23,011 nt of DNA, taken from positions 1 to 23,011 of the forward strand of contig CAJFTV010000072.1 in the NCBI GenBank assembly GCA_904420055.1. The letters are read 5' to 3'. This stretch comes from Candidatus Alloscillospira gallinarum (GTDB lineage: Bacteria > Bacillota > Clostridia > Oscillospirales > Oscillospiraceae). Shown one piece after another: positions 7,990 through 15,764 of this stretch (its first letter is position 1; each line of letters starts with the position of its first letter). Under the pieces are notes generated by a model. The model saw only the letters and a list, made by a program, of their open reading frames with translations, did no database searches and had not been told where the DNA came from. Position numbers and translations under genes: made by a program.

Positions 7990-8806
7990 TGCCAAACTCC
8001 CTCATAATATCTTCAAACGTAAAATCCTCGTCGGACTTTGTCTCGCCCGGCTTCGCCTCCTGCGCTTTCTTCTCTATGTCAAGGTCAAGATTTTTGAAGA
8101 ACTCATCTTCAGGAGATGCCTCTTCCTCTTTCTGTACAGGCTGCGCCTCGTCAGCACCGGCTTCCCCGGAAATATCGTCTTTCCCTGCGGCAGACCTTAT
8201 TTTGTCCACGGGGATTACAATTGTGGACTCGTCAATATCCGGGCCGTACTTCTTTGAAAGGCGCTTCTCTCTCCGTGTATTGCCCGTCGGCACCGCAGGG
8301 GCATACTGCACGCCCGAGGCGGTCTCACTTATTTCAGGCTCCTCTTTCCCTTTTTTCTTCCACTTGTGCACAAAGAGAATATAGATTACAAGGAGTATTC
8401 CGCCCACTGTTATAAATATATCCGCCACATTGAATACAGCAAAGTTTATAAACAGAGGCTGGAACATGTCCACCACATAGCCAAGTACAAGGCGGTCAAT
8501 CAGATTGCCCACCGCTCCGCCGAGGATAAAGCACAGCGAGAGCTTTCCCAAAACACCCAGCCGCGCCTTGAACATAATTATAATTATCGCGATAATTGCG
8601 ACTGCGGAAATTCCCGCCAGCACCCATATTCCCCAGCTCTTATCCGAGAACATCGAAAACGCGCCTCCGGTGTTCTCCACATATGTGAGGCGGAAAACAG
8701 AGGGAATTACATCAAGGCTCTCGCCTGAGCTGAAATTCAGGGTAGTCAGGTATTTTACAAACTGGTCACCCACAACAATTATAACCGACAGGATAAGATA
8801 TAACAT
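7976..8806 (-). CDS. lspA: Lipoprotein signal peptidase II with long charged C-terminal tail
   Basis: Residues 1-150 are a complete LspA, the four-helix membrane aspartyl protease that cleaves prolipoproteins before the lipidated cysteine. Conserved segments are GDQFVKY, VENTGGAFS, GNLIDR (Asp104), VVDMF (Asp113) and FNVADIFI (Asp129); Asp113 and Asp129 correspond to the catalytic pair. The protein then continues about 125 residues past the last helix, where most LspA proteins stop at 150-170 residues in total. The tail is hydrophilic and acidic with basic patches, and it ends FTFEDIMREFGSDKF. Topology predicts a cytoplasmic tail. I choose ATG 8806 (MLYLIL) because AAAGGA is 7 bases upstream. 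It lies 63 bases after ileS and overlaps rluD. Confidence 0.93.
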   Translation of the reverse strand: MLYLILSVIIVVGDQFVKYLTTLNFSSGESLDVIPSVFRLTYVENTGGAFSMFSDKSWGIWVLAGISAVAIIAIIIIMFKARLGVLGKLSLCFILGGAVGNLIDRLVLGYVVDMFQPLFINFAVFNVADIFITVGGILLVIYILFVHKWKKKGKEEPEISETASGVQYAPAVPTGNTRREKRLSKKYGPDIDESTIVIPVDKIRSAAGKDDISGEAGADEAQPVQKEEEASPEDEFFKNLDLDIEKKAQEAKPGETKSDEDFTFEDIMREFGSDKF

Positions 8807-8828
8807 GCTGTCTTCCTTTCTCTCTTGC

Positions 8829-8858
8829 AAAAGGGCCGCCCCGCAGCAAGGCCCTTTT
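8829..8858 (-). terminator. Hairpin with T run between ileS and lspA
   Basis: AAAAGGGCC (8829-8837) and GGCCCTTTT (8850-8858) form a 9-bp stem around a 12-base loop. On the minus strand the 3' arm ends in TTTT. It sits 11 bases after ileS and only 22 bases before the lspA start, leaving no room for a promoter between them. It therefore probably terminates or attenuates transcription partly, with lspA fed by read-through. Confidence 0.65.
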
Positions 8859-8869
8859 AACTTGTCCGT

Positions 8870-11677
8870 TTACTCTGTAACTGCGGCCGCACACCTGGGA
8901 CAGAGCTCCGGGTGGTCGTGATTTTCGCCAATATGCTCACTGTGTGTCCAGCAGCGCACGCATTTGGGAAGGCTGCTTGGCGTCACCTTCACGGTTACAC
9001 CGGCAAACTCGGCGCCCTCGTATCCGTCGCCGCTGCCTTTTATTACGCTCACCTTTGAGACAATAAACGTCTCTGCCAATGTCTCCGGCGCTACGGCGGA
9101 AACCGCGGCAAACGCCTCGTCAGTGCAGTAGAGTGTTATCTCAGCGTCCAGGGGCTTTCCCACAACTTTTTCGCCGCGGGCAAGCTCCAGCGCCTTGTTC
9201 ACATCGGTCCTGAGAGCAAATAGCCGCGCCCAGTACTCCTGTTTTTCCTCGCTGAGAGCATACTCGGGATTTACCTCCGGCATGTCATTGAGCATTACAT
9301 GGCGTGTATCCTCTTTTGCGCTGTGGGGCATCTCCTGCCATATCTCGTCAGAAGTAAAGGCCAGTATCGGAGCGATAAGCCGCACCAGAGCGTCAAGAAT
9401 TATATATATCGCCGTCTGTCCGCTTCTGCGCTTGCTGCTCGATGCCTTTTCACAGTACAGCCGGTCTTTTATTATATCAAGGTAGAGATTTGACATCTCC
9501 ACGACGCAGAAGTTGTGTATCGCATATGTCACAGAGAAAAACTCGTACCTGTCATATGCGCTGCGGCACTTCTCAATGAGGCCGTTGAGCTTTGTCAGCG
9601 CCCACTTGTCAAGCTCCTCCAGCTCGTCAAACGGGACGAGATTATTCGGGTCAAAGCCTGAGAGGTTGCCCAAAATAAATCTCGCGGTATTTCTTATTTT
9701 CAGGTACTTGTCAGAGAGCTGCTTGAATATTCCGTCGGAGCAGCGCATGTCAAGCCGGTAGTCGGCAGAGGCCGCCCACAGGCGCAGAAGGTCCGCGCCG
9801 TATTTTGGAATGAGCTGGTCAGGAAGCACCGTGTTTCCAGCGGACTTGTGCATTGCCTTGCCCTCTCCGTCCACAGTCCAGCCGTGGGTGAGCACCGCCC
9901 GGTACGGGGCCGCTCCCTTAGTTGCGACACCGGTTAAAAGCGAGCTCTGGAACCAGCCCCTGTACTGGTCACCGCCCTCAAGATACAGGTCGGCGGGCCA
10001 TGTTTTCGGCGCGTCGAGTTCCATGGAGGCAACGTGCGTTGAGCCGGAGTCAAACCAGCCGTCAAGTGTGTCGGTCTCCTTGGTAAATCCTCCTGCCTTG
10101 CCGCAGTGGGGACAGGTAAAGCCCTCGGGCAGCAGCTCTTCCTCCGTGAGGTCAAACCAGGCGTTTGAACCCTTTTCACCGAAAATTCCGGATATTTTTT
10201 CAATTGTCTCACTGGTGCAGACAGGTTTTCCGCACTCCCTGCAGTAAAACACGGGAATTGGCAGTCCCCAGTGGCGCTGCCGAGAGATACACCAGTCGGC
10301 TCTCTCCCGCACCATGGAAATCATTCTGTCATGGCCCCAGTCAGGCAGCCATTTCACATTTTCACAGGCTGCAACAGCCTCGTCGCGGAACGCCTCAACA
10401 GAGCAGAACCACTGCTCTGTAGCGCGGAAGATTACGGGCTTTTTACATCTCCAGCAGTGTGGGTACGAGTGGGTGATATTCTCCTTCGCAAGGAGCACGC
10501 CCTTCTCCTCCAGCACGGGGAGCATAACGTCGTTTGCCTTTGTAATGTGTGTGCCGTTAAACGCTTCATCTGTCATTATTCCGCGGGAGTTAACCGGCAC
10601 AACGATGCCGATGTCCGTCCCTCTCTCCCTGTCGTATTTCTGGCAGATGAAAAAGTCGTCGGCACCAAAGCCCGGAGCCGTGTGCACGCAGCCGGTACCG
10701 GCATCCAGCGTTACATGGTCACCATTTAAAATGACGGAATCCCGGTCAAGGAACGGGTGATATGCGGTCATGAGCTCCATGTCACGTCCGTAGAGCTCTG
10801 CCGTTATCTCATATTTTTCAATCCCGGCCACCTTCATGACGTGCTCTGCAAGGTCTTTTGCCATGATATATGTCTCGCCGTTTTCAGCCCGCACAAGACC
10901 ATATACGAAGTCGGGATTTACACAAATGGCAAGGTTTCCAGGCAGTGTCCATGTGGTGGTGGTCCAGATTACAAAGTAAGTCTTGTCAAGGTCGCACAAG
11001 CCCTGAAGCTTTCCCTTGTCATCGTGCACCTTGAACTTGACAAACACGGTTGTACAGGGGTCGTCGGCATATTCAATCTCCGCCTCCGCCAGGGCCGTCT
11101 CGTCCTGAGGACACCAATACACGGGCTTCATACCTCTGTATATGTAGCCCTTTTCATACATTTTTCCAAATACCTTGACCTCTTCCGCCTCAAACTTGGG
11201 GTTCATCGTGAGGTAAGGATTGTCCCAGTCTCCCAGAACGCCAAGGCGCTTAAACTGCTCCATCTGCTTTTCCACGAAGTCCTGGGCAAAATCGTGGCAG
11301 TCGTTGCGGAACTGGGAAATGGTCATCTTATGGCGGTCAAGCTTGTGCTGCTTTATAATCGCGCTCTCAATGGGCATGCCGTGGTTATCCCAGCCGGGAG
11401 TATAGGGCGCATTGTAACCCGTCATGTTTTTATATCGGACAATAAAGTCCTTAAGGCACTTGTTAAGTGCCGTACCCATGTGGATATATCCGTTGGAGAA
11501 CGGAGGGCCGTCATGGAGGATAAAATTAGGCTTGCCTTCATTCTTCTTCAGAATTTCGTGATATAAGTCCATATCGTACCAGCCCTTGAGCATATCCGGC
11601 TCTCTCTTGGGCAGACTGGCACGCATTGGGAAACCGGTCTTCGGCAGGTTCAGGGTTTCATTGTAGTCCTGAGACAT
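8870..11677 (-). CDS. ileS: Isoleucyl-tRNA synthetase
   Basis: The 935-residue class I synthetase charges tRNA-Ile and edits misactivated valine. The HIGH-type motif is HMGT (residues 66-69) after DGPPFSNGYI. The KMSKS-type loop reads AMHKS, a variant in which lysine, methionine and serine positions are altered but the final KS is kept. An editing domain lies between them. The C terminus has a zinc-binding CVRC...CPRC pair. The ATG at 11677 (MSQDYNE) has AAAGGAG 9 bases upstream; the open frame continues 55 codons further, but that part shows no homology to the family and runs back through the leader. Its place between divIVA and lspA is the standard Gram-positive order. I found no T-box signature in the 170-base leader. 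Confidence 0.97.
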   Translation of the reverse strand: MSQDYNETLNLPKTGFPMRASLPKREPDMLKGWYDMDLYHEILKKNEGKPNFILHDGPPFSNGYIHMGTALNKCLKDFIVRYKNMTGYNAPYTPGWDNHGMPIESAIIKQHKLDRHKMTISQFRNDCHDFAQDFVEKQMEQFKRLGVLGDWDNPYLTMNPKFEAEEVKVFGKMYEKGYIYRGMKPVYWCPQDETALAEAEIEYADDPCTTVFVKFKVHDDKGKLQGLCDLDKTYFVIWTTTTWTLPGNLAICVNPDFVYGLVRAENGETYIMAKDLAEHVMKVAGIEKYEITAELYGRDMELMTAYHPFLDRDSVILNGDHVTLDAGTGCVHTAPGFGADDFFICQKYDRERGTDIGIVVPVNSRGIMTDEAFNGTHITKANDVMLPVLEEKGVLLAKENITHSYPHCWRCKKPVIFRATEQWFCSVEAFRDEAVAACENVKWLPDWGHDRMISMVRERADWCISRQRHWGLPIPVFYCRECGKPVCTSETIEKISGIFGEKGSNAWFDLTEEELLPEGFTCPHCGKAGGFTKETDTLDGWFDSGSTHVASMELDAPKTWPADLYLEGGDQYRGWFQSSLLTGVATKGAAPYRAVLTHGWTVDGEGKAMHKSAGNTVLPDQLIPKYGADLLRLWAASADYRLDMRCSDGIFKQLSDKYLKIRNTARFILGNLSGFDPNNLVPFDELEELDKWALTKLNGLIEKCRSAYDRYEFFSVTYAIHNFCVVEMSNLYLDIIKDRLYCEKASSSKRRSGQTAIYIILDALVRLIAPILAFTSDEIWQEMPHSAKEDTRHVMLNDMPEVNPEYALSEEKQEYWARLFALRTDVNKALELARGEKVVGKPLDAEITLYCTDEAFAAVSAVAPETLAETFIVSKVSVIKGSGDGYEGAEFAGVTVKVTPSSLPKCVRCWTHSEHIGENHDHPELCPRCAAAVTE

Positions 11678-11849
11678 AGCTTTTGGCTCCTTTGCTGTTT
11701 CTAAATATAAAAGCGTCCCGCGCCGAGGCATAACGCATGGTACAGGGCGCAAAAAATATATCTGTTTAAATGGACAGTCTTCTGCCCGCGGCTTGAGTAT
11801 GTGCCGCCGGTTTATTGCGGCAGATTTTTCCACACGGAACACTGCCGAT

Positions 11850-11878
11850 AAAAGCCGCCAAAAATGCGGCGGCTTTTT
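11850..11878 (-). terminator. Intrinsic terminator after divIVA
   Basis: GCCGCC (11854-11859) pairs with GGCGGC (11868-11873) around an 8-base loop. A and T runs flank it on both sides, so it could act on either strand. It lies 27 bases past the divIVA stop. The remaining leader to ileS (11678-11849) has GC-rich inverted repeats but no promoter I could identify with confidence. Confidence 0.72.
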
Positions 11879-11904
11879 CTAAAACTGTTCTGGCGTTCCG
11901 CCTC

Positions 11905-12609
11905 TTACTCGTCCATGTCGGTGTAATTTTTGCCGAAACGCAGATTGTCAAAGTCAAATTTGGGGCGGGGTGAGGTATAGTCGCTCTCGTCCTCGTCGTT
12001 ATACTGGGGCTTTGCCTGTGCCTTTGTCTCGGTGGCAGGCGCCGTCTCTTCCTCTGTTATCTTGGACACAGCGTTGTCTATGTCGTGCACAGTGTCCATA
12101 ATCTTCTCCTCTTTTGTTGGGACGGGAGGCTCCTGCTTCTGGGCGGGCTGAGCCTTAAGCTCAAGATTCGGCACTGCCTTTAAAAAGTTCTGGAGCTTCT
12201 CAATGAGGGCGTTGTTCTCCGCAATAAATGCCGCTGTGGCCTTTTTCGCCGCATTTAACCGCGCCTCCTCCTGGATAATCTGGGCCTGCATGTTCAAAAG
12301 GGCTGCGTCTGCCTCTTCCTTCGCGGATTTGAGCATAGTCCCGCTCTTCTCCTTGGCCTCTTTTACCATGTCGTCTCCCATCTTCTGAGCAGTGAGGAGG
12401 GCCATGCGCATTGCGTCCTCAGTGGAGCGGTATTCCTCCACCTTCTCAACCAGGACCTTAATCTTGCTTTTTAAAATGGTGTTCTCTTTATAAAGCGCCG
12501 TGTAATCTGCCGTAATGGTCTCAAGAAATTCATCGACAGCCGACATGTCGTAGCCGCCAAATACGGCCTTTACAAATTCCTTGCCTGAAATCTCCTGGGG
12601 TGTTAGCAT
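11905..12609 (-). CDS. divIVA: DivIVA-domain cell division/polarity protein
   Basis: The 234-residue protein has an N-terminal DivIVA domain (residues 1 to about 60) with FVKAVFGGYDMSAVDEFLE. A long coiled coil rich in Ala, Glu and Lys follows to about residue 150, then a low-complexity acidic tail to the end. DivIVA proteins bind negatively curved membrane at septa and poles and recruit other division or wall-synthesis proteins. The ATG is preceded by AAAGGA and GAGGGA in the 15 bases upstream. It starts 47 bases after sepF and is likely on the same transcript. The ylmG (YggT) and ylmH (S4 domain) genes that usually lie between the two are absent. Confidence 0.93.
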   Translation of the reverse strand: MLTPQEISGKEFVKAVFGGYDMSAVDEFLETITADYTALYKENTILKSKIKVLVEKVEEYRSTEDAMRMALLTAQKMGDDMVKEAKEKSGTMLKSAKEEADAALLNMQAQIIQEEARLNAAKKATAAFIAENNALIEKLQNFLKAVPNLELKAQPAQKQEPPVPTKEEKIMDTVHDIDNAVSKITEEETAPATETKAQAKPQYNDEDESDYTSPRPKFDFDNLRFGKNYTDMDE

Positions 12610-12656
12610 ATATCCCTCATCCTTTCTTGCAAAGTACTTTCAGATTTCTGCCATGC

Positions 12657-13121
12657 TTAGAAGTAAAGTCCATTGCTCTCCAGTTCATCTATTAAATCGC
12701 CCATAAGGTCAACATTGTACGGTGTAATTATATATGTGTTCACCGCGACCTTTTTTATCTTGCCTTCCTGAGCGTAGGCAACTCCGCTTAAAAAGTCTAT
12801 AAGGCGCCGGGCAATGTCCTTGTTTGTCTGCTCAAGGTTTAATACAACCGTCCGCTTATCTCTGAGATGGTCGGCAATCTCCGCCGCATTCTCAAAGCGC
12901 TCCGGCTTTACAAGCACTACTTTAAGCGCCGCCGTTGCGTGGATATTAACTACTTTATTGTCTCTCCTGTCCTCATATGAGGGAGCCGTGTGCTTTGCCT
13001 GCACAGGGTTTTTGGGAGTGATAGGCATTTTCTCCGGTGCCTTGGGAGAAAAATCCTCAAATTCATCGTCATCGTCATCATAAGGGCGCGTAAGCTTTTT
13101 TATCTCATCAAGTAATCCCAT
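12657..13121 (-). CDS. sepF: Cell division protein SepF
   Basis: The 154-residue protein has the expected N-terminal membrane-binding helix (MGLLDEIKKLTRPY), an acidic linker with a DDDDDEFEDF run, and the C-terminal SepF domain from about residue 63. That domain includes VVNI, ERFENAAEIADHLRDKRTVV and RLIDFLSGVAYAQEG. SepF polymerises and anchors FtsZ to the membrane at the septum. The start follows AGGAGG by 10 bases. A strong promoter lies about 105 bases upstream, so sepF begins a transcription unit that probably includes divIVA. The usual neighbours ylmD and ylmE are not upstream; a homologue of ylmD (pgeF) is instead next to secA. Confidence 0.96.
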   Translation of the reverse strand: MGLLDEIKKLTRPYDDDDDEFEDFSPKAPEKMPITPKNPVQAKHTAPSYEDRRDNKVVNIHATAALKVVLVKPERFENAAEIADHLRDKRTVVLNLEQTNKDIARRLIDFLSGVAYAQEGKIKKVAVNTYIITPYNVDLMGDLIDELESNGLYF

Positions 13122-13225
13122 GTTATGTAGTCCTCCTGTATTTGTTTTGTATATATAGTGACAAGTCCCTGCCAGAATCCCTCTCCGGGCCGGCAGTTAT
13201 CATGGTATATTCATTCGTATTCTAC

Positions 13226-13254
13226 ATTATCTTATTTTTTTCGGGTTATGTCAA
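13226..13254 (-). promoter_or_regulatory. Strong sigma-A promoter for sepF
   Basis: The minus strand has a perfect TTGACA (13249-13254), a 17-base spacer and GATAAT (13226-13231). The predicted start is near 13220, giving a leader of about 98 bases. Within that leader CTGCC and GGCAG (about 13168-13196) could form a small hairpin. The rest of the 210-base gap up to the HlyD-like gene is AT-rich and shows no clear terminator. Confidence 0.8.
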
Positions 13255-13331
13255 CAATAACCTTTAACATAATATAAGCTAAATTATGGATTGTGGCTAT
13301 TAATCGTGTATAAAGATGTGCCAATTTATGG

Positions 13332-14489
13332 CTATCTTACCACTTTTCCGTCATACAGGTTCCGTGCTCTGACTATTATCTCGGCCCCTTCGTTCAATGT
13401 CTCTCCCTCGGCCGGGCCAATAAGGCACATTCCGTCTCCAAACATTGCTGTAACCTCAATATCCACCCTCTCAGCCTGAAGTCCCATAAGTATATATACA
13501 TATGTCCCTGTATCATCTGAATGTATGGCCTCCTCCGGAACAGACAGCCCTGTCTGCCGGGATATCAGCACTTCCGCATCTGCCGTGCGTACAGGCGCTA
13601 CATCTGCCAGGCCGCGGCTACTGGAAAGCACCACCACACACTGTCCGCCGGAGTCCCTGCCGATTTCCTCAATCGTCATGTCCACAGTGTCGCTGTAGTT
13701 TTTTGTGAACTCAACAGTTACCTGCTCTCCCGCCTCAAATTCCGCCGCCCTCTCCGACGGCATAACTGCAGCAAAATACCATGTTGTGCCAGACACTAAT
13801 TTTCCGAAATATCCGGAAATTGACGCCGGACTCTGAAAAAGCGCCTGAAGGCCCTCCGGCGTAAGCCCTGTGAGCATGTCCGGAGAGACCGCCTCCAGTC
13901 CGTCAACGGCCGTGGAGAATATGCCGCTTTTGTCCGTCGTGACAGGAACTGCTCCCGTCTGCATGGCATTCAGCTCTTCAAGGCGCACCTTGAGCGACGC
14001 CAGCTCCTCTTCGCTGTCGCTTTCCGCCTGTGCTGAGTTCATTATATTTATCTCAATATTATAAACCAGATTGTCAAGGTTCCCAAGGTCTCCGGCAGCC
14101 ACCGCCGCTGCAAGCTCAGAAACAGCCACAGAGGCCCCTTCTGTACTGTCCCCGCCCGCTTCAAGGCGGGCAATACTCTGCTCCGTCTCTATTATCTCGT
14201 CGGCAACAGACAGATCCTCCTCGCTGCTGTACGTCACAGCTACAACACCGCCGGCAGCCACCTTTTTGCCGTCTGCCACCGGCGAAATTATACCGCTTCC
14301 GGTCATTGGCTCTTCATATCTCACAATATAGCCCGACACGTCCACTGTGTCCTCAAGTGTATATTCCACCGCTATGGTTGTCCCCAGAGGATTTAAAAAC
14401 GAATCTATGGCGTTGGCTCCAAAATAAAATAATATGGCTGCAAGTAAAATTACCGAAACGGCTGTTATAAGTGCATTGCTGCGGCGCAT
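13332..14489 (-). CDS. HlyD-like membrane fusion/adaptor protein
   Basis: The 385-residue protein has one N-terminal membrane helix (about residues 7-26) and an extracytoplasmic remainder. A split barrel-sandwich/lipoyl-like segment (DTVDVSGYIVRYEEP, GIISPVADGKKVAAGGVVA) is followed by a helical region with repeated Glu/Ala/Leu. A beta-rich C-terminal part ends EGAEIIVRARNLYDGKVV. This architecture resembles HlyD/RND-type periplasmic adaptors, which in Gram-positives sit outside the membrane and usually work with an ABC transporter. No transporter gene is present here. It follows hfq by 13 bases with AAAGGAG 6 bases before the ATG, so it is likely at the end of the mutL-miaA-hfq operon. Its function in that setting is unknown; the family call is moderate. 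Confidence 0.75.
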   Translation of the reverse strand: MRRSNALITAVSVILLAAILFYFGANAIDSFLNPLGTTIAVEYTLEDTVDVSGYIVRYEEPMTGSGIISPVADGKKVAAGGVVAVTYSSEEDLSVADEIIETEQSIARLEAGGDSTEGASVAVSELAAAVAAGDLGNLDNLVYNIEINIMNSAQAESDSEEELASLKVRLEELNAMQTGAVPVTTDKSGIFSTAVDGLEAVSPDMLTGLTPEGLQALFQSPASISGYFGKLVSGTTWYFAAVMPSERAAEFEAGEQVTVEFTKNYSDTVDMTIEEIGRDSGGQCVVVLSSSRGLADVAPVRTADAEVLISRQTGLSVPEEAIHSDDTGTYVYILMGLQAERVDIEVTAMFGDGMCLIGPAEGETLNEGAEIIVRARNLYDGKVVR

Positions 14490-14502
14490 GGCGTCTCCTT
14501 TT

Positions 14503-14739
14503 CTATTCTCTCGCCGTCTCCGGCCTCGTGTCCACGGGACTTGCCGGAACGACAGTTGAAATCGCGTGCTTGTATATCATCTGCTGTTTTCCCTCAGTGT
14601 CTATTATAACGGTGAAATCGTCAAACCCCGTAACCGTGCCCTTGAGCTGAAACCCGTTTACAAGGAAAATTATCGACTGCTGCTTTTCTCTGCGTACCCC
14701 GTTTAAAATAAGCTCCTGAAGATTCTGTGTTTTTGACAT
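14503..14739 (-). CDS. hfq: RNA chaperone Hfq
   Basis: The 78-residue protein is a standard-length Hfq. Sm1 is seen in SIIFLVNGFQLKGTVTGFDD (residues 22-41) and Sm2 as YKHAISTV. Hfq forms a hexameric ring that binds A-rich and U-rich RNA; in Gram-positives its role in small-RNA regulation varies. The start at ATG 14739 (MSKTQNLQE) is preferred to the in-frame ATG at 14775 because GAAAGGA lies about 9 bases upstream and the family begins here. It follows miaA by 80 bases, the usual miaA-hfq order. That gap contains a possible GTGCCG/CGGCAC pairing but no clear terminator. Confidence 0.97.
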   Translation of the reverse strand: MSKTQNLQELILNGVRREKQQSIIFLVNGFQLKGTVTGFDDFTVIIDTEGKQQMIYKHAISTVVPASPVDTRPETARE

Positions 14740-14819
14740 GATGTGCCGTCCTTTCCGGGCGGCTTTATTTGTCAAGCTGTGCCGCCCCTTTTAGTTTTAT
14801 GTCTATTGACGGCACCATT

Positions 14820-15764
14820 TTATCCAATTTTTTCCAAAAACCCTGTCGAAAGTCGTAGGGCATACTGTATATTGGGGTTATTTTTCCAAAGAATCCAATT
14901 TATTGTGGAATCCCGCCGCAGCCACGACAGCTGCCGCTTGGCATAGCGCCTTGATTCCCGTTTTATGGTCTCCACCGCCGCGGATAAGTCCTCCCCCTTT
15001 AAAACGACAGGCACAAGCTCCTTGTAGCCTATTGCCTGCATGGCCGTGCTATCAGGCGGCACGCCCATGTCAAGCAGGCTCCTCACCTCTTTCAACAGGC
15101 CGTTTTCCATCATTTTGTCCACGCGGCTGTCAATCCTGTCATAGAGGTCCTGCCGGTTATCAAAGTTCAGAGCAATTTTCACGGCGGAATATTTAGGCGG
15201 CGCAAGCCTTGACTGCCTGTCGTGTTCTGACATTGTCACCCCGGTGACACTTAGGATTTCCAGGGCCCTTACTATCCGCTTCTTGTCGTTCGGGTGAAGG
15301 CGCACGGCAGTCTCAGGGTCGCGCTGGGAAAGCTCCTTTAAAAGGGCCTCGCCCCCTTCTGCGTCATAGCGCCGGGCAAGGGCCTGTCTCACTCCCTCGT
15401 CCCCGTTCTCGGCAAATTCCCTGCCGCTTATAAGGGACTCAATGTAAAGGCCCGTACCTCCAACTACGACGGGAATTTTTCCCCTTGTCAGGATACTGTC
15501 GCAGACCTGTGAGGCGTCCTCCACATACCGGGCGGCAGAATAGTTTTCCCTGGGGTCCACAAAGTCCAGCATGTGATGGGGCACACCCATCATCTCGTCT
15601 GCCAACGGCTTTGCCGTGCCGATATCCATATATTTATATATCTGCATGGAGTCGGCGGATACTACCTCCCCGCCAATCTCCAAGGCCAGCGCCGCCCCCA
15701 GGGCTGTCTTCCCTGTGGCTGTGGGCCCGGTAATTACAACTACTTCAGGTGGCATAATTGTCAT
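14820..15764 (-). CDS. miaA: tRNA dimethylallyltransferase MiaA
   Basis: The 314-residue enzyme transfers dimethylallyl from DMAPP to N6 of A37 in tRNAs reading UNN codons. The P-loop GPTATGKT is at residues 13-20. Other family signatures are ADSMQIYKYMDIGTAKP, VPHHMLDFVDP, VVVGGTGLYIESL and the later QAIGYKEL. The ATG overlaps the mutL stop as ATGA (4-base overlap), which implies translational coupling. MiaB, which methylthiolates the same i6A37, is encoded on the other strand beyond the alr-like gene. Thus both steps of ms2i6A37 formation lie within 5 kb. Confidence 0.97.
   Translation of the reverse strand: MTIMPPEVVVITGPTATGKTALGAALALEIGGEVVSADSMQIYKYMDIGTAKPLADEMMGVPHHMLDFVDPRENYSAARYVEDASQVCDSILTRGKIPVVVGGTGLYIESLISGREFAENGDEGVRQALARRYDAEGGEALLKELSQRDPETAVRLHPNDKKRIVRALEILSVTGVTMSEHDRQSRLAPPKYSAVKIALNFDNRQDLYDRIDSRVDKMMENGLLKEVRSLLDMGVPPDSTAMQAIGYKELVPVVLKGEDLSAAVETIKRESRRYAKRQLSWLRRDSTINWILWKNNPNIQYALRLSTGFLEKIG

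Noticed and set aside
10757..11566. 269-codon plus-strand frame opposite ileS
   Set aside because: Antisense to conserved ileS blocks, with no recognisable domain or ribosome site.
11678..11842. 55-residue N-terminal extension of ileS
   Set aside because: The extension matches no known IleS region; the ATG at 11677 has a good ribosome site and the family N terminus.
11678..11849. T-box riboswitch before ileS
   Set aside because: The conserved antiterminator core was not found on the minus strand and no convincing specifier loop was seen.
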